Shown here one piece after another: positions 35,656-44,808 of a DNA stretch of 64,000 nucleotides (its first letter is position 1; each line of letters begins with the position of its first letter). Position numbers and translations under genes: made by a program. A model generated the notes under the pieces. The model was not told the origin of the DNA, did no database searches, and worked only from the letters and a program-made list of their open reading frames with translations. The DNA is from JADKIH01 sp964595205 (GTDB taxonomy: Bacteria; Bacteroidota; Bacteroidia; AKYH767-A; 2013-40CM-41-45): contig CAZQOQ010000037.1 in assembly GCA_964595205.1 (NCBI GenBank), positions 124,001-188,000 of the forward strand, read 5' to 3'.

Positions 35656-36791
35656 AATCCTGTTTCTTTTTTCAGTTCTTCATATAGCATCAGGTGCTGG
35701 TCCACTTTTTCCGAGTAGATGAAGTGTTTGATGGCATCTTCTTTTGCCTGATCGCCAAGACGTTTTCTCAGTTCTTCGTCGGTGATTAATTTTTTCAAAG
35801 CTTCGTACACTGCCTCCGACGACTGATAGGGAACTACCAGGCAGTTTTTTCCATCCCTTGCCGAAAAATTGCTGAGTCCTGAACGGGTAAGAACCTGCGG
35901 ACACCCTGATATCATTCCTTCCATGATGTTAATGCCGAACGTCTCCACTTGTAATGTAATTGGAATGTGAAGGTGCACATCGAAGATTTTATAAAGGACA
36001 ATATTGTTTTTCACAAAACCCTTATAAATAATATACTCCTCGAGATTTAACTCTTTGATTTTATTGATTGCTCCTTCGAAACTCTCGCCTTTGCTTCCGA
36101 ATATGTAAAGCCGCACCTGGGGAAATTCCTTCACCAGCCTGCGAATTGCCTCTATTGCATAATCGTGTCCTTTCCAAAACTCGAACCTGGCTACCATGCC
36201 GATTATGAACTTGTCTTTTGGAATTTCCAGTTCTTTCCTGAGATCTTCAACTTCTTTATCGGGTATTTCAAGGTACTCGGACAGTTTGAGGGAGTGATGG
36301 ATAATGCGAAGTTTCTTCAGCGAAATTTCGAAATGCTTTGCAAGGTATTCATACGAGTCCTGTGTCAGGGCGATCACGCGCTTCGAGAGAAAATAGGTGA
36401 TACTGTCAATAATCTCCTGTTTCCTGCTCTTGAAATCAGAAAACCAGGTCGTATTTTCACATGTGGAGATGCGCATTTTAATCTTGCACATAAATGCCGC
36501 CGTGAGTCCCATGAGATTTCCGTGCGGTAACTCTGTATGTACAAGGTCGATCTTGTGTTTTTTCAAAATCCTGATAACCCTGAAAAAATTAGGAATGTAA
36601 GCCAGTTTATTCTTCTGCTTTAAAAAATAGACGTTGATATTTCCGGCTTTCAGATCATCATAGAGTAGCGGTTTGTAATCATTCAGAATGATATGGATAT
36701 GCTCGATGTTTCTCTTCTTCAGCTCTTCCGAAAACCAGATCCATTGAGTTGAACGGTTGATATGCGATGTGACAAAGGCAATTTTCATCAA
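35652..36791 (-). CDS. Glycosyltransferase, GT4 family
   Basis: 379 residues. GT-B fold with VHTELPHGNLMGLTAAFMCK in the N-terminal half and IGMVARFEFWKGHDYAIEAI (about 192-211), RLYIFGSKGE, YIIYKGFVKN and the EX7E-type ETFGINIMEGMISG (about 295-308), which binds the donor phosphates in GT4 retaining enzymes. Four-base overlaps join it to both neighbours in the operon. Confidence 0.9.
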   Translation of the reverse strand: MMKIAFVTSHINRSTQWIWFSEELKKRNIEHIHIILNDYKPLLYDDLKAGNINVYFLKQKNKLAYIPNFFRVIRILKKHKIDLVHTELPHGNLMGLTAAFMCKIKMRISTCENTTWFSDFKSRKQEIIDSITYFLSKRVIALTQDSYEYLAKHFEISLKKLRIIHHSLKLSEYLEIPDKEVEDLRKELEIPKDKFIIGMVARFEFWKGHDYAIEAIRRLVKEFPQVRLYIFGSKGESFEGAINKIKELNLEEYIIYKGFVKNNIVLYKIFDVHLHIPITLQVETFGINIMEGMISGCPQVLTRSGLSNFSARDGKNCLVVPYQSSEAVYEALKKLITDEELRKRLGDQAKEDAIKHFIYSEKVDQHLMLYEELKKETGL

Positions 36792-37798
36792 TTGAATATC
36801 ATTCTTTTTGCATTACGGGCAAACAGTATCAGTGGGTGAGGAATGTATTGGGCCCGTTTGATTATCCTGTAAACTGACGGCTCTGCCTCAAGCATCTTGC
36901 TGTAATGCCTGATCAGGTATTTGCCAATCGTTTCCACTCTTCTGAAATTTGCACAAGTGTAATCATATCTCACTACGTTTACGAGAAAATAATACGACAT
37001 GGCATCGTAATCGAGTTTCAGATTTAAATTAAGCGCATCAAAAAAATCATAGATCACACGGTTGGGTGATACGGAGACTCCGTTTGTTTCAATCACATTT
37101 ATGACCTGTTCCAGCTTTAGTCCTTTGACAACGCTGTTGAATATAATGATCCATTCATCGATGAATTTGGAAATGGCTATCGTGGATTTACTGGAATCAT
37201 GCAGCCTGTATCTCGACAGGTAAGCGTCTATATACTGAAATTCGCAAATCATGCAAAGCCTTGCAAACAGGTCGTAATCCATTCCATAATGCAACGATGT
37301 GTTAAGTAATCCGGCCTTCTTTAGATACGATGTCCTGATGAATGACGAAGGCTGCGGAAACGTCATTCCCGACAACTGTCTTTCAATGGTCCACAGGCTA
37401 TAGCCCTTGTCAAAATGAATGATCTTCTTTCCGGCGAAAATTTCCGTATTACCATGTATGACTCCGATCGAATCGGAGGCCGATTTAAAAACTTCGTTCA
37501 CTTTATGGAGTGCTCCCGGCATGTAGAGATCGTCGCTGCATAGCCAGGAAACCACATCGCCATTGCACATCCTGAAGCCTTTATTGATGGCATCACTCTG
37601 TCCGTTGTCCTTTTCACTTACCCAGCCGGTAAGCTTGTGCTCGTACTTTTTAATTATATCAACTGACTGATCCGAACTGCCACCGTCAATAACAAATATC
37701 TCAAGCAGGGGATAGTCCTGCCCAAGCACAGAAAGTATTGTTTCTTCCAGGAAGTTTCCCTGATTGAATGATGGGATTACTACCGAAATTTTCAACAT
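36788..37798 (-). CDS. Glycosyltransferase, family 2
   Basis: 336 residues. KISVVIPSFNQGNFLEETIL (3-22), IFVIDGGSSDQSVDIIK, WVSEKDNGQSDAINKGF and the metal site SWLCSDDLY (about 83-91) identify a GT2 enzyme of the WcaA/WfgS-like group. The gap upstream to the sulfotransferase gene is 88 bp and AT-rich, so a separate promoter could exist there, though none is evident. Confidence 0.9.
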   Translation of the reverse strand: MLKISVVIPSFNQGNFLEETILSVLGQDYPLLEIFVIDGGSSDQSVDIIKKYEHKLTGWVSEKDNGQSDAINKGFRMCNGDVVSWLCSDDLYMPGALHKVNEVFKSASDSIGVIHGNTEIFAGKKIIHFDKGYSLWTIERQLSGMTFPQPSSFIRTSYLKKAGLLNTSLHYGMDYDLFARLCMICEFQYIDAYLSRYRLHDSSKSTIAISKFIDEWIIIFNSVVKGLKLEQVINVIETNGVSVSPNRVIYDFFDALNLNLKLDYDAMSYYFLVNVVRYDYTCANFRRVETIGKYLIRHYSKMLEAEPSVYRIIKRAQYIPHPLILFARNAKRMIFN

Positions 37799-37886
37799 AG
37801 ATTCACTTTATTTTATCCAGACTATCAGGTACTAAAATATTTATTTCGATAAATATCCGAAAAAGTATCCTGTAATAGTATATCTG

Positions 37887-38519
37887 CTAAAAATCGTAGT
37901 TGAAGGTTTCGATGTCTTTTTTAAATGCTTTAGAGATAAGATCTCTGGTATGTTTGTTATAATATTCTTTGTAATGGGTATGCTTGCTTGTGTTTGCTAC
38001 CGGCAACGCAGACTGACTGATCGGTATGCGCGTACAGATGGTGTTGAAGTCTTCCTGAAGGTTTTCGAATTTACCAACATAGTCGACCAGCAGGTTGCCC
38101 TCGTCGTCGTACAAAAAGTCTTTCTGAAGTTCGAGATCCTCATTAATGCGCCATTCGATGTACTCATCGAAACTCTTCATTTTGCTGATGAGCTTATGCT
38201 GTGGATGAACCTTGTATTGAAGCATATAATGATAGAGTGATACCTGCCAGTCCCATGGATTTCTCACGAAAGCAAATTTGAAATAATCATTGAACACATT
38301 CTCAGGGAGGAGCTCTCTTACTCTTTTCAGCTTGATGTGATCGATTGCCCAACGGGAGAGGAATGTGAAGCGTTTTCCCAGGTTGAATTTAATATTTTCA
38401 TTTAACGGAAAATCTGATTTTTTCATGTCATCATATTCCTGGAGAACGGAACGGATACTTGTACCGGCGACCTTGTAAACATGGATATAAATAAACTTCT
38501 TCTGGTGTGAAAGTATCAT
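37887..38519 (-). CDS. Sulfotransferase family protein
   Basis: 210 residues. IYIHVYKVAGTSIRSVL (10-26) is the 5'-phosphosulfate-binding loop in the variant HxxKxAGTS form, and FKFAFVRNPWDWQVSLYHYM (about 81-100) is the 3'-phosphate site with its Arg. This is the Sulfotransfer_2-type pattern. It should move sulfate from PAPS to a hydroxyl, here most likely on a sugar of the polysaccharide, given glycosyltransferase genes on both sides. Confidence 0.82.
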   Translation of the reverse strand: MILSHQKKFIYIHVYKVAGTSIRSVLQEYDDMKKSDFPLNENIKFNLGKRFTFLSRWAIDHIKLKRVRELLPENVFNDYFKFAFVRNPWDWQVSLYHYMLQYKVHPQHKLISKMKSFDEYIEWRINEDLELQKDFLYDDEGNLLVDYVGKFENLQEDFNTICTRIPISQSALPVANTSKHTHYKEYYNKHTRDLISKAFKKDIETFNYDF

Positions 38520-38573
38520 TGATGATTTATTGAATTGTTAGCGATTTTAAATGACCGGACATCCTGTCGTGAC

Positions 38574-39617
38574 TCAGGCAACCATGTCCAGTGGTTGCTT
38601 GACCTTATTTTTACTGATGAAATTCGATTTTATAATATCTTTTGCTGTATAGAATTTTTTCCTGTTTAAGATCAGCTCCGAAGCATATGATTTTTCATGG
38701 TACCAGATAACTCTGTTCCTCAGTTTTTTCCCCGGTGCAGGGAACATGGCCTTCAATCCGGCTTTGAGCATATTTTTTATTGCCACGAGGCATTGCTTTA
38801 TCCATGACGATTTATTCATCAGGTGGTGGTGAATAAATCCTTTGTACTGCGACAGGATTACTTCAGCTCTTCCAAATCCCTTATACATTCCGGTGAGGTA
38901 GGAGGTTGTAAGGCGGAAGGAAGGAACATAATGCTGAAGTTTCAGAGAATCCTCATAACACAGGTTCCAGCCTTTCAATACCCATACAGAACACATCTCG
39001 CTGTCTTCTCCCGCAGAAAGTGTCTTTCCTGTTCGTCCCTTCAGTAAACTCGTAAACCCGTTTTCGAACAGATCATTCCATGCAGTTTTCCTCACCGTTA
39101 ATCCTGCACCCCACAAATATCTCTTTGCGGGATCTTTTTCAGGATTTACGAATCCATCACTTTTTTGTTGCTTACCGATTGCAAAATCTCCAGAAAATTC
39201 TGAAAACCAGTCCGGAGGGTTCGTCTCGAAAACACCTTCGGATGATCCTCCACAGGCAGCAATCGATTCATCGATATTCATGATCCTGAATACCTTTGTT
39301 ATCCATTCCGGCTCAATCCAGTTGTCGTCGTCGATGAAACTAATAAAATCGTAGGAGGTGTGTTTTACACCTGTAAGCCTCGCGTGCATCAGTCCCTTTT
39401 GTTTTTCTGTTACTATTTTTAAGTTGGTAACAGGATTGCATTCCCAAATACTGAGCGCCTTTAAAACGGTGTCGTCGTCTGATGCATTATCAACAAGTAT
39501 AACTTCCCATGGAATGCCATTGGCTTTCACTCTCTGAAGGTGTTCCAGAGTGGGCATGATCCGGTTGGAACTGTTGTAGCAACATATTACGATCGAAACG
39601 CCGGTGGTGTTGTTCAT
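38574..39617 (-). CDS. Glycosyltransferase, family 2
   Basis: 347 residues. VSIVICCYNSSNRIMPTLEH (7-26), WEVILVDNASDDDTV, KGLMHARLTG and the metal site FIDDDNW (about 93-99) are GT2 motifs; the C-terminal half has YLWGAGLTVRK and GEDSEMC, like the family with an acceptor-side GED motif. It is the first gene of the minus-strand run and diverges from the Wzm permease gene with only 49 bp between starts. Confidence 0.9.
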   Translation of the reverse strand: MNNTTGVSIVICCYNSSNRIMPTLEHLQRVKANGIPWEVILVDNASDDDTVLKALSIWECNPVTNLKIVTEKQKGLMHARLTGVKHTSYDFISFIDDDNWIEPEWITKVFRIMNIDESIAACGGSSEGVFETNPPDWFSEFSGDFAIGKQQKSDGFVNPEKDPAKRYLWGAGLTVRKTAWNDLFENGFTSLLKGRTGKTLSAGEDSEMCSVWVLKGWNLCYEDSLKLQHYVPSFRLTTSYLTGMYKGFGRAEVILSQYKGFIHHHLMNKSSWIKQCLVAIKNMLKAGLKAMFPAPGKKLRNRVIWYHEKSYASELILNRKKFYTAKDIIKSNFISKNKVKQPLDMVA

Positions 39618-39666
39618 TTTTTAGTGCAGATTGACTGAAAAGGAAAAAAACTGATTTCCATGCAAT

Positions 39667-40596
39667 ATGAACGGACATTTATTCAATTCGTTTCGTGTAA
39701 AAAATAATAAAATGCCGGTTCATCGAATTCGGTTAAAATTGTATTTTACCGCCTTATTGAATTTGATGGAATACGAAATAAAACCAAAAAGGGAGTTTGA
39801 TTTTGGTCTGAAAGAGCTTTGGGGCTACAAAGAGTTGTTCTATTTTTTTGCCTGGCGCGACATAAAGGTAAAATACAAACAGACGGTTCTGGGATTTCTA
39901 TGGGCTATCCTTCAGCCTTTTATTACCATGATTGTATTTACTTTTTTCTTCGGCAGGTTGCTTCAGATGCCGGGAGGAGATCTTCCTTATCCGGTTTTTG
40001 TCTTGTCCGGACTGCTGCTTTGGAATATTTTTTCTTCGGGAGTGATCAATGCCGGAAACAGCATGATCAATAATTCAAACATCATACGGAAGATATATTT
40101 TCCCAGACTGATTATACCATTGTCTGCCGTTTTGATAAGTGTGTTTGACTTCATCATGACGCTGATAATCTTTATTGCCGTACTAATATATTTTACGTTA
40201 TATAAAGGAATGGATATTCACTGGATAAACTTAATCCTTACAATTCCCCTATGCATCGTTCTTACCTGCATTGCCACATTCGGCATGGGCACGCTGCTTG
40301 CTGCATTGAACATAAAATTCCGTGATTTCAGGTACCTGATTCCGTTCATGATTCAAACCTTGTTCTTCATCACGCCGGTTATCTACCCGATCAGCATCGT
40401 TCAGTCGTATTCCATTAAGTTACTCTTGTCAATCAATCCCATGTATGCAGCCATCGAATTGCTCAGGGGAAGCATGACGGGAATTTATCCTGACCTTCTT
40501 CAATTTGTTATCAGCCTTGCATCCTCGCTGATTTTTCTATTTGTTGGAATATTATTTTTCAGAAAAACAGAATATTATTTCGCCGACCTTGCCTGA
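39667..40596 (+). CDS. wzm: O-polysaccharide ABC exporter, permease (Wzm-type)
   Basis: 309 residues. ABC2-type membrane domain: a cytosolic lead-in WGYKELFYFFAWRDIKVKYK (about 55-74), then QTVLGFLWAILQPFITMIVF and five further helices, with NPMYAAIELLRG before the last ones. The lead-in is diagnostic of TagG/Wzm exporters. The first 33 residues are not typical, so the methionine at residue 16 or 34 may be the real start. The ATPase gene follows with a 1-bp overlap. Together they export a finished, lipid-linked glycan across the inner membrane. Confidence 0.92.
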   Translation: MNGHLFNSFRVKNNKMPVHRIRLKLYFTALLNLMEYEIKPKREFDFGLKELWGYKELFYFFAWRDIKVKYKQTVLGFLWAILQPFITMIVFTFFFGRLLQMPGGDLPYPVFVLSGLLLWNIFSSGVINAGNSMINNSNIIRKIYFPRLIIPLSAVLISVFDFIMTLIIFIAVLIYFTLYKGMDIHWINLILTIPLCIVLTCIATFGMGTLLAALNIKFRDFRYLIPFMIQTLFFITPVIYPISIVQSYSIKLLLSINPMYAAIELLRGSMTGIYPDLLQFVISLASSLIFLFVGILFFRKTEYYFADLA

Positions 40597-41828
40597 TGAA
40601 GCCAATTCTTGAAATAGAAAATATCGGTAAAAAATTCAAGCTCCATCACGAGACTAAACCCTATCTGAGCCTGCGTGAGTCTATCAGCGGGGTGTTTAAA
40701 AAAAGTACGTCTACTGATGAAGAGTTTTTTGCTTTGCGAAACATCACCTTCAATGTGAACAGCGGCGAAACCATTGGCATCATCGGGAAAAATGGTTCGG
40801 GCAAATCGACACTGCTCAAGATACTTTCCAAGATTACTCCGCCGACAGAAGGAAGAATCATCTCAAGAGGCCGGATCGCCAGCCTTCTTGAGGTCGGAAC
40901 GGGTTTTCATCCCGAACTCACAGGTCGTGAAAATGTCTTCCTGAATGGTTCGATTCTCGGAATGACGAAAAGCGAGATTCGTTCAAAGTTCGACGAGATT
41001 GTCGATTTCAGCGGCACGGAAAAATTCCTGGATACTCCCCTCAAACACTACAGCAGCGGCATGCAGCTCAGGCTGGCCTTTGCCGTTGCAGCATTCCTCG
41101 AACCGGAAATATTAATCATCGATGAAGTTCTGGCAGTTGGTGATGCGGAGTTTCAAAAGAAGTGCATGGGTAAAATGGAAGACGCCGCAAAGAAGGACGG
41201 CAAGACAATTTTATTCGTGAGCCATGACCTGAATGCCATCACCAACCTGACAAAGAAAGCGGTGCTCCTGAAAGCCGGTAGGATTGATGCTTTCGATGAC
41301 TCTGTGAAGATTGTCGAACGATATTTACAAAACGGAGCCTCACAGGCTGCATACCAGAAGGAGGTAAGCGATAAACTTCCGCATCCGTTGATTTCCTCCA
41401 TCAATGTAATTACCTCCATGGGTGAAAATACCCATGTCGCCGAAGAACCACTCAAAGTCGAAATAGAAATTAAAGTTCCTCAGGAAGTTCCCAAAAGCGT
41501 CACATGGATGTCGGTTCAGATTTCAGACTTTAAAGAACGGGGTTGTGTACACGTAAGCACCAACAGCCGCCAGATTAACTTATGTAAGGAGCCTGGAACG
41601 CAGAAAATTATTTGCTCTTTTCCTAAACTGAGACTTTACCAGGGACGTTATCATATTAATGTATATCTCGCCGGCCCTCCCGGAGAGAAGATCTATGATG
41701 TAGTCAAAAATGTTTGTCCTTTCGAGGTGATTATCATAGGAAAAGAATTTGACTGGAAGTGGAACCCTGAGATTTGCGCGTATTTCGAAGATGTGAAATG
41801 GGGCGTAAATGAATTGATCCATTCATAG
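40596..41828 (+). CDS. wzt: O-polysaccharide ABC exporter, ATPase with C-terminal Wzt domain
   Basis: 410 residues. Walker A GIIGKNGSGKSTLLK (about 60-74), signature YSSGMQLRLAFAVA (about 152-165), Walker B ILIIDEVLAVGD (about 171-182) and the switch His in FVSHDLNA. The N-terminal ASLLEVGTGFHPELTGREN is typical of polysaccharide exporters. Residues about 260-405 form an extra beta-sandwich resembling Wzt_C, which in characterised systems recognises the modified end of the glycan and couples chain capping to export. A methyltransferase gene downstream could supply such a cap. Confidence 0.93.
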   Translation: MKPILEIENIGKKFKLHHETKPYLSLRESISGVFKKSTSTDEEFFALRNITFNVNSGETIGIIGKNGSGKSTLLKILSKITPPTEGRIISRGRIASLLEVGTGFHPELTGRENVFLNGSILGMTKSEIRSKFDEIVDFSGTEKFLDTPLKHYSSGMQLRLAFAVAAFLEPEILIIDEVLAVGDAEFQKKCMGKMEDAAKKDGKTILFVSHDLNAITNLTKKAVLLKAGRIDAFDDSVKIVERYLQNGASQAAYQKEVSDKLPHPLISSINVITSMGENTHVAEEPLKVEIEIKVPQEVPKSVTWMSVQISDFKERGCVHVSTNSRQINLCKEPGTQKIICSFPKLRLYQGRYHINVYLAGPPGEKIYDVVKNVCPFEVIIIGKEFDWKWNPEICAYFEDVKWGVNELIHS

Positions 41829-41994
41829 GTTACACTTTTTAACATGCCTGTCGGCCAATAATTAAAGGTCATAAAGCCCTGTATCCTTTTAAATAAAATC
41901 ACGTTCAAAAAGCTAAATATTTTTAAAAGGGCTGCTTTGCAGGAGTCATGTTTCATAATGGAGCAGTTTCCGAAAAGCAATAATGTAAAACAAA

Positions 41995-42783
41995 ATGGGC
42001 GAAACAGTTGAAAGAGTCGTACCCGGTGAGTTATCATGGGAAGAATTTGGACTCGAACATCAACAACGTTATGAGTTTTTCAACTCATTTTATTCAGGTA
42101 AAAAAGTTCTTGATTCTGCATGCGGCAGCGGCTATGGCAGCTATCACATTTCTAATTCAGGCGCAACCTCCGTTTTAGGAATCGACATCTCCGGCGAGTC
42201 AGTGGATCTTGCAAAGAGCAGGTATCAAAACCAGAATCTTCAATTCAGGAAGGCCGATTGTTCCGACCTAAGGATATTGAATGAGAAATTCGACGTGATC
42301 GTCAGTTTCGAAACGCTGGAACATCTGAATGATCCGAAACTGTTCATCAGATCGGCTGCTGAAAGCTTAAACCCCGGCGGTTATTTTATCTGCAGTACAC
42401 CGAACAAAATGCGCCTCTCCGGAGCAGGTTATATTAATCAGTATCACCTGAACGAACTCAACTACGAAGATTTCTACAATGCGATGGCGGGTTCGTTTTC
42501 GATTCACTCGTGCTATCACCAGACCGAGTCGCTGCAATATCTCCGTTATATGGAACTCGAGTACAAACTCGGTACCCAGGAGAGCAGGCTTACGTGGTAT
42601 TTTTTCCAGCGCATCGAAAATTCGATGCGAAAACTGATCGGCAAGTCTTTCAAGAAGCAGCCATTCATCAATCCATACCTGAAGTTTCAATATGAGGGTG
42701 ACATGGAAATCAAGAAACTGGACAAGAATCAGAACTGGCATAAAACGTTCATCATAATAGGCAGAAAAAACCCGGTAACGTGA
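41995..42783 (+). CDS. Class I SAM-dependent methyltransferase
   Basis: 262 residues. Motif I VLDSACGSGYGSYHI (about 37-51), the acidic residue in VLGIDISGESVDLA, and FDVIVSFETLEHLNDPKLF (about 98-116), then LNPGGYFICSTPNK, give a standard Methyltransf_11/23 fold. Its place directly behind wzt suggests a chain-terminating or sugar-modifying role. It overlaps the next gene by 4 bp (GTGA). The 166-bp gap before it is AT-rich with no obvious promoter. Confidence 0.82.
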   Translation: MGETVERVVPGELSWEEFGLEHQQRYEFFNSFYSGKKVLDSACGSGYGSYHISNSGATSVLGIDISGESVDLAKSRYQNQNLQFRKADCSDLRILNEKFDVIVSFETLEHLNDPKLFIRSAAESLNPGGYFICSTPNKMRLSGAGYINQYHLNELNYEDFYNAMAGSFSIHSCYHQTESLQYLRYMELEYKLGTQESRLTWYFFQRIENSMRKLIGKSFKKQPFINPYLKFQYEGDMEIKKLDKNQNWHKTFIIIGRKNPVT

Positions 42784-43472
42784 TCGTCGGCAGGGGGATG
42801 GTCGCCGGCGCCTTAAAAGATCTTTCCGGATGGGAAGATGATATTCTGTTCTCTTCCGGCGTTTCCAATTCAGGTGAACAGTCCGACCGGTTTTTCCAGA
42901 GAGAAATCGACCTGGTAAACCATTATTTGCAAAAAGCAAATTCGGATTCTTCGTTCGTTTATTTTTCCACCACGTCCATTTTCGATTCTGCAAAATCGGG
43001 AAGCATGTATGTGAATCATAAAATTTTCGTCGAAAACCTGATTAAAGAAAGTAAGGTTAATTACCTCATCATCCGGCTGCCTAACCTGGTCGGATTTAGT
43101 AATAATCCCAATACGCTGACTAATTTTTTTGTAGACAGGATCCGGATGAGGCGGGCGATAAAACTTAATTTCCACGCTATCCGCCACCTGATCGACGTAG
43201 GAGATCTGCCGTTCATCATGAACGACATAAAAGAAAAATTCGGGAAGAGGAACCTGACAGTTGACGTTGAAACGGACAGGCCCTTGTCTGCTGATAAAAT
43301 CCTATCGATGCTCGAAGATGTTCTGAATATGAAAGCCGATATCCAGCATATCGATGCAAAAACAATTTCTGTCATTAACAATGCAGAGCTGAAAAAATCA
43401 GCCCTGTATTATCAATTAAAGACGAATGATGACTATCATTATCGTCTGTTGAAAAAGTATTACTCAGCCTGA
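42780..43472 (+). CDS. Short NAD(P)-dependent SDR-like protein
   Basis: 230 residues from a GTG that overlaps the methyltransferase stop. MIVGRGMVAGAL is a compact dinucleotide loop, YFSTTSIFD supplies the serine region and YVNHK (77-81) the Tyr/Lys pair; IIRLPNLVGFSNNPNTLTNF and RHLIDVGDLP look like the substrate half of an extended SDR. It is short for that class (usually 290-350) because the segment between the first loop and the central strands is reduced. It probably modifies a nucleotide sugar; loss of activity is possible. Confidence 0.65.
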   Translation: MIVGRGMVAGALKDLSGWEDDILFSSGVSNSGEQSDRFFQREIDLVNHYLQKANSDSSFVYFSTTSIFDSAKSGSMYVNHKIFVENLIKESKVNYLIIRLPNLVGFSNNPNTLTNFFVDRIRMRRAIKLNFHAIRHLIDVGDLPFIMNDIKEKFGKRNLTVDVETDRPLSADKILSMLEDVLNMKADIQHIDAKTISVINNAELKKSALYYQLKTNDDYHYRLLKKYYSA

Positions 43473-43480
43473 AATTACCG

Positions 43481-44683
43481 ATGCGTATCTTATTGTCGAC
43501 AACAAACCTGGACCTGGGAGGAGCGCAGATGTTCATCATGCGGCTGGCAGAGGAATTTAATGAGCAGGGCCACGAGGTTTTTGTCTACAATCACCAGCCG
43601 GAATGGAGCAACAAGGATTTTCTGTCGTCGTTTTCAAAAAAGGTCAAAATCCTTGGATACAGCGACAATCCGAAGATCATCTCACTCACCTGGAAGCTGA
43701 GCGGTTTCCTGAATAAATTCAACAAGAAGTTTGTTTTCCGGAACTGGGTGAACGAGCTTAAATATAAAAAGGCGCTTCAGAAATATCAATTCGATATTAT
43801 CAGCAGCCAGATGTACACCTCCGACAAGGTAAATGCCAGGGTTGCTAAACGCATTCATGTTCCCTTCGTGATTACAACGCATGGTGAGTATGAATTGAAC
43901 ATCAGCAACGGTAACAAGAACTTCAACATCGAGGCTCGCAACTGTATTTCTTCTGCTTCGGCAGTTATTTACACGGCCGAAAAAAACATTGAAGCGATTC
44001 GCCCGCTCATCTCGGATAAAAAGCCTGTCCGTAAGATCAGCATTGGATTTAACGGCGAGGCCATCAGGAGATTTGATGTGGATCCTTCTTCACTCGGCAT
44101 TCAAAAAGGAGATTTTGTAATCGGAATGGTGGCCCGTGGTATTCCTGAAAAAGGCTGGAACGAACTCATAGAAGCATTCAGTCAATTGACGAAGATGGAT
44201 ACTCGCAGAAAAGTTCATCTCGTCCTCATCGGAAATGGCGAGCCCCTGAAGCAATTATTCGAGAGCAGAAAAATTGCCAACATGCACCTGCTGCAGTTTT
44301 CAAAAAATCCGATGGAATATTTTTCCTGGGTGCAGCACTTCGATGCAGGTGTGCTGTTAAGTTATTTCAAGGGTGAGAGCGTGCCGAATTCCATCATCGA
44401 ATACCTGTACCATGGCGTGCCTGTGCTGGCTACACCGATGGGCGATATCAGCCGGATGATAAATTCGCCCGAAGGTATGGCAGGCGAACTTGTGCCGCTC
44501 AAAAATGACCGTGCCGATGCCAGTGCCGCCGCAGCGATCCTGAAAAAATGGATCGACGATCCGGCATATTACGACAGGTTAAAGCAAAATACAAGATCCG
44601 CTTTTGAAAAATTCAGGATGAAGAACATTGCACGTGAATACCTCGAAGTATATCACCATGCAATTGCCGGTTACAATAAATAA
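43481..44683 (+). CDS. Glycosyltransferase, GT4 family
   Basis: 400 residues. ILLSTTNLDLGGAQMFIMRL (3-22) is the typical GT4 opening with the GGA loop; VITTHGEYE, IGMVARGIPEKGWNELIEAF (about 210-229), VLIGNGEPLKQL and SYFKGESVPNSIIEYLYHGV (about 289-308) supply the donor site. It starts 8 bp after the SDR gene, so wzm-wzt, methyltransferase, SDR and this gene probably form one forward operon. A hairpin with a short T-run lies 81 bp downstream. Confidence 0.92.
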   Translation: MRILLSTTNLDLGGAQMFIMRLAEEFNEQGHEVFVYNHQPEWSNKDFLSSFSKKVKILGYSDNPKIISLTWKLSGFLNKFNKKFVFRNWVNELKYKKALQKYQFDIISSQMYTSDKVNARVAKRIHVPFVITTHGEYELNISNGNKNFNIEARNCISSASAVIYTAEKNIEAIRPLISDKKPVRKISIGFNGEAIRRFDVDPSSLGIQKGDFVIGMVARGIPEKGWNELIEAFSQLTKMDTRRKVHLVLIGNGEPLKQLFESRKIANMHLLQFSKNPMEYFSWVQHFDAGVLLSYFKGESVPNSIIEYLYHGVPVLATPMGDISRMINSPEGMAGELVPLKNDRADASAAAAILKKWIDDPAYYDRLKQNTRSAFEKFRMKNIAREYLEVYHHAIAGYNK

Positions 44684-44763
44684 TCTGGATCTATCCTGTT
44701 ATATCACTCTTCAAAGTAATCAGCAGCAACTTCAGAGGTTTCCACGTGGAATGAATAGTATTC

Positions 44764-44801
44764 AGTGTTTTTCCCCACTGTACTCCCGGGAAAACACTTT
44801 T
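44764..44801 (+). terminator. Probable terminator after the forward polysaccharide operon
   Basis: AGTGTTTTTCCC (44764-44775) pairs with GGGAAAACACT (44788-44798) with one bulged T, followed by TTTT on the plus strand. It lies between convergent genes, right after the glycosyltransferase that ends at 44683. Confidence 0.55.
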
Positions 44802-44808
44802 GAAACCG

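Noticed and set aside
44740..44751. 12-bp palindrome TTCCACGTGGAA between convergent genes
   Set aside because: Exact, but a single short palindrome downstream of both genes has no evident regulatory target, and the nearby hairpin explains the gap better as a terminator.
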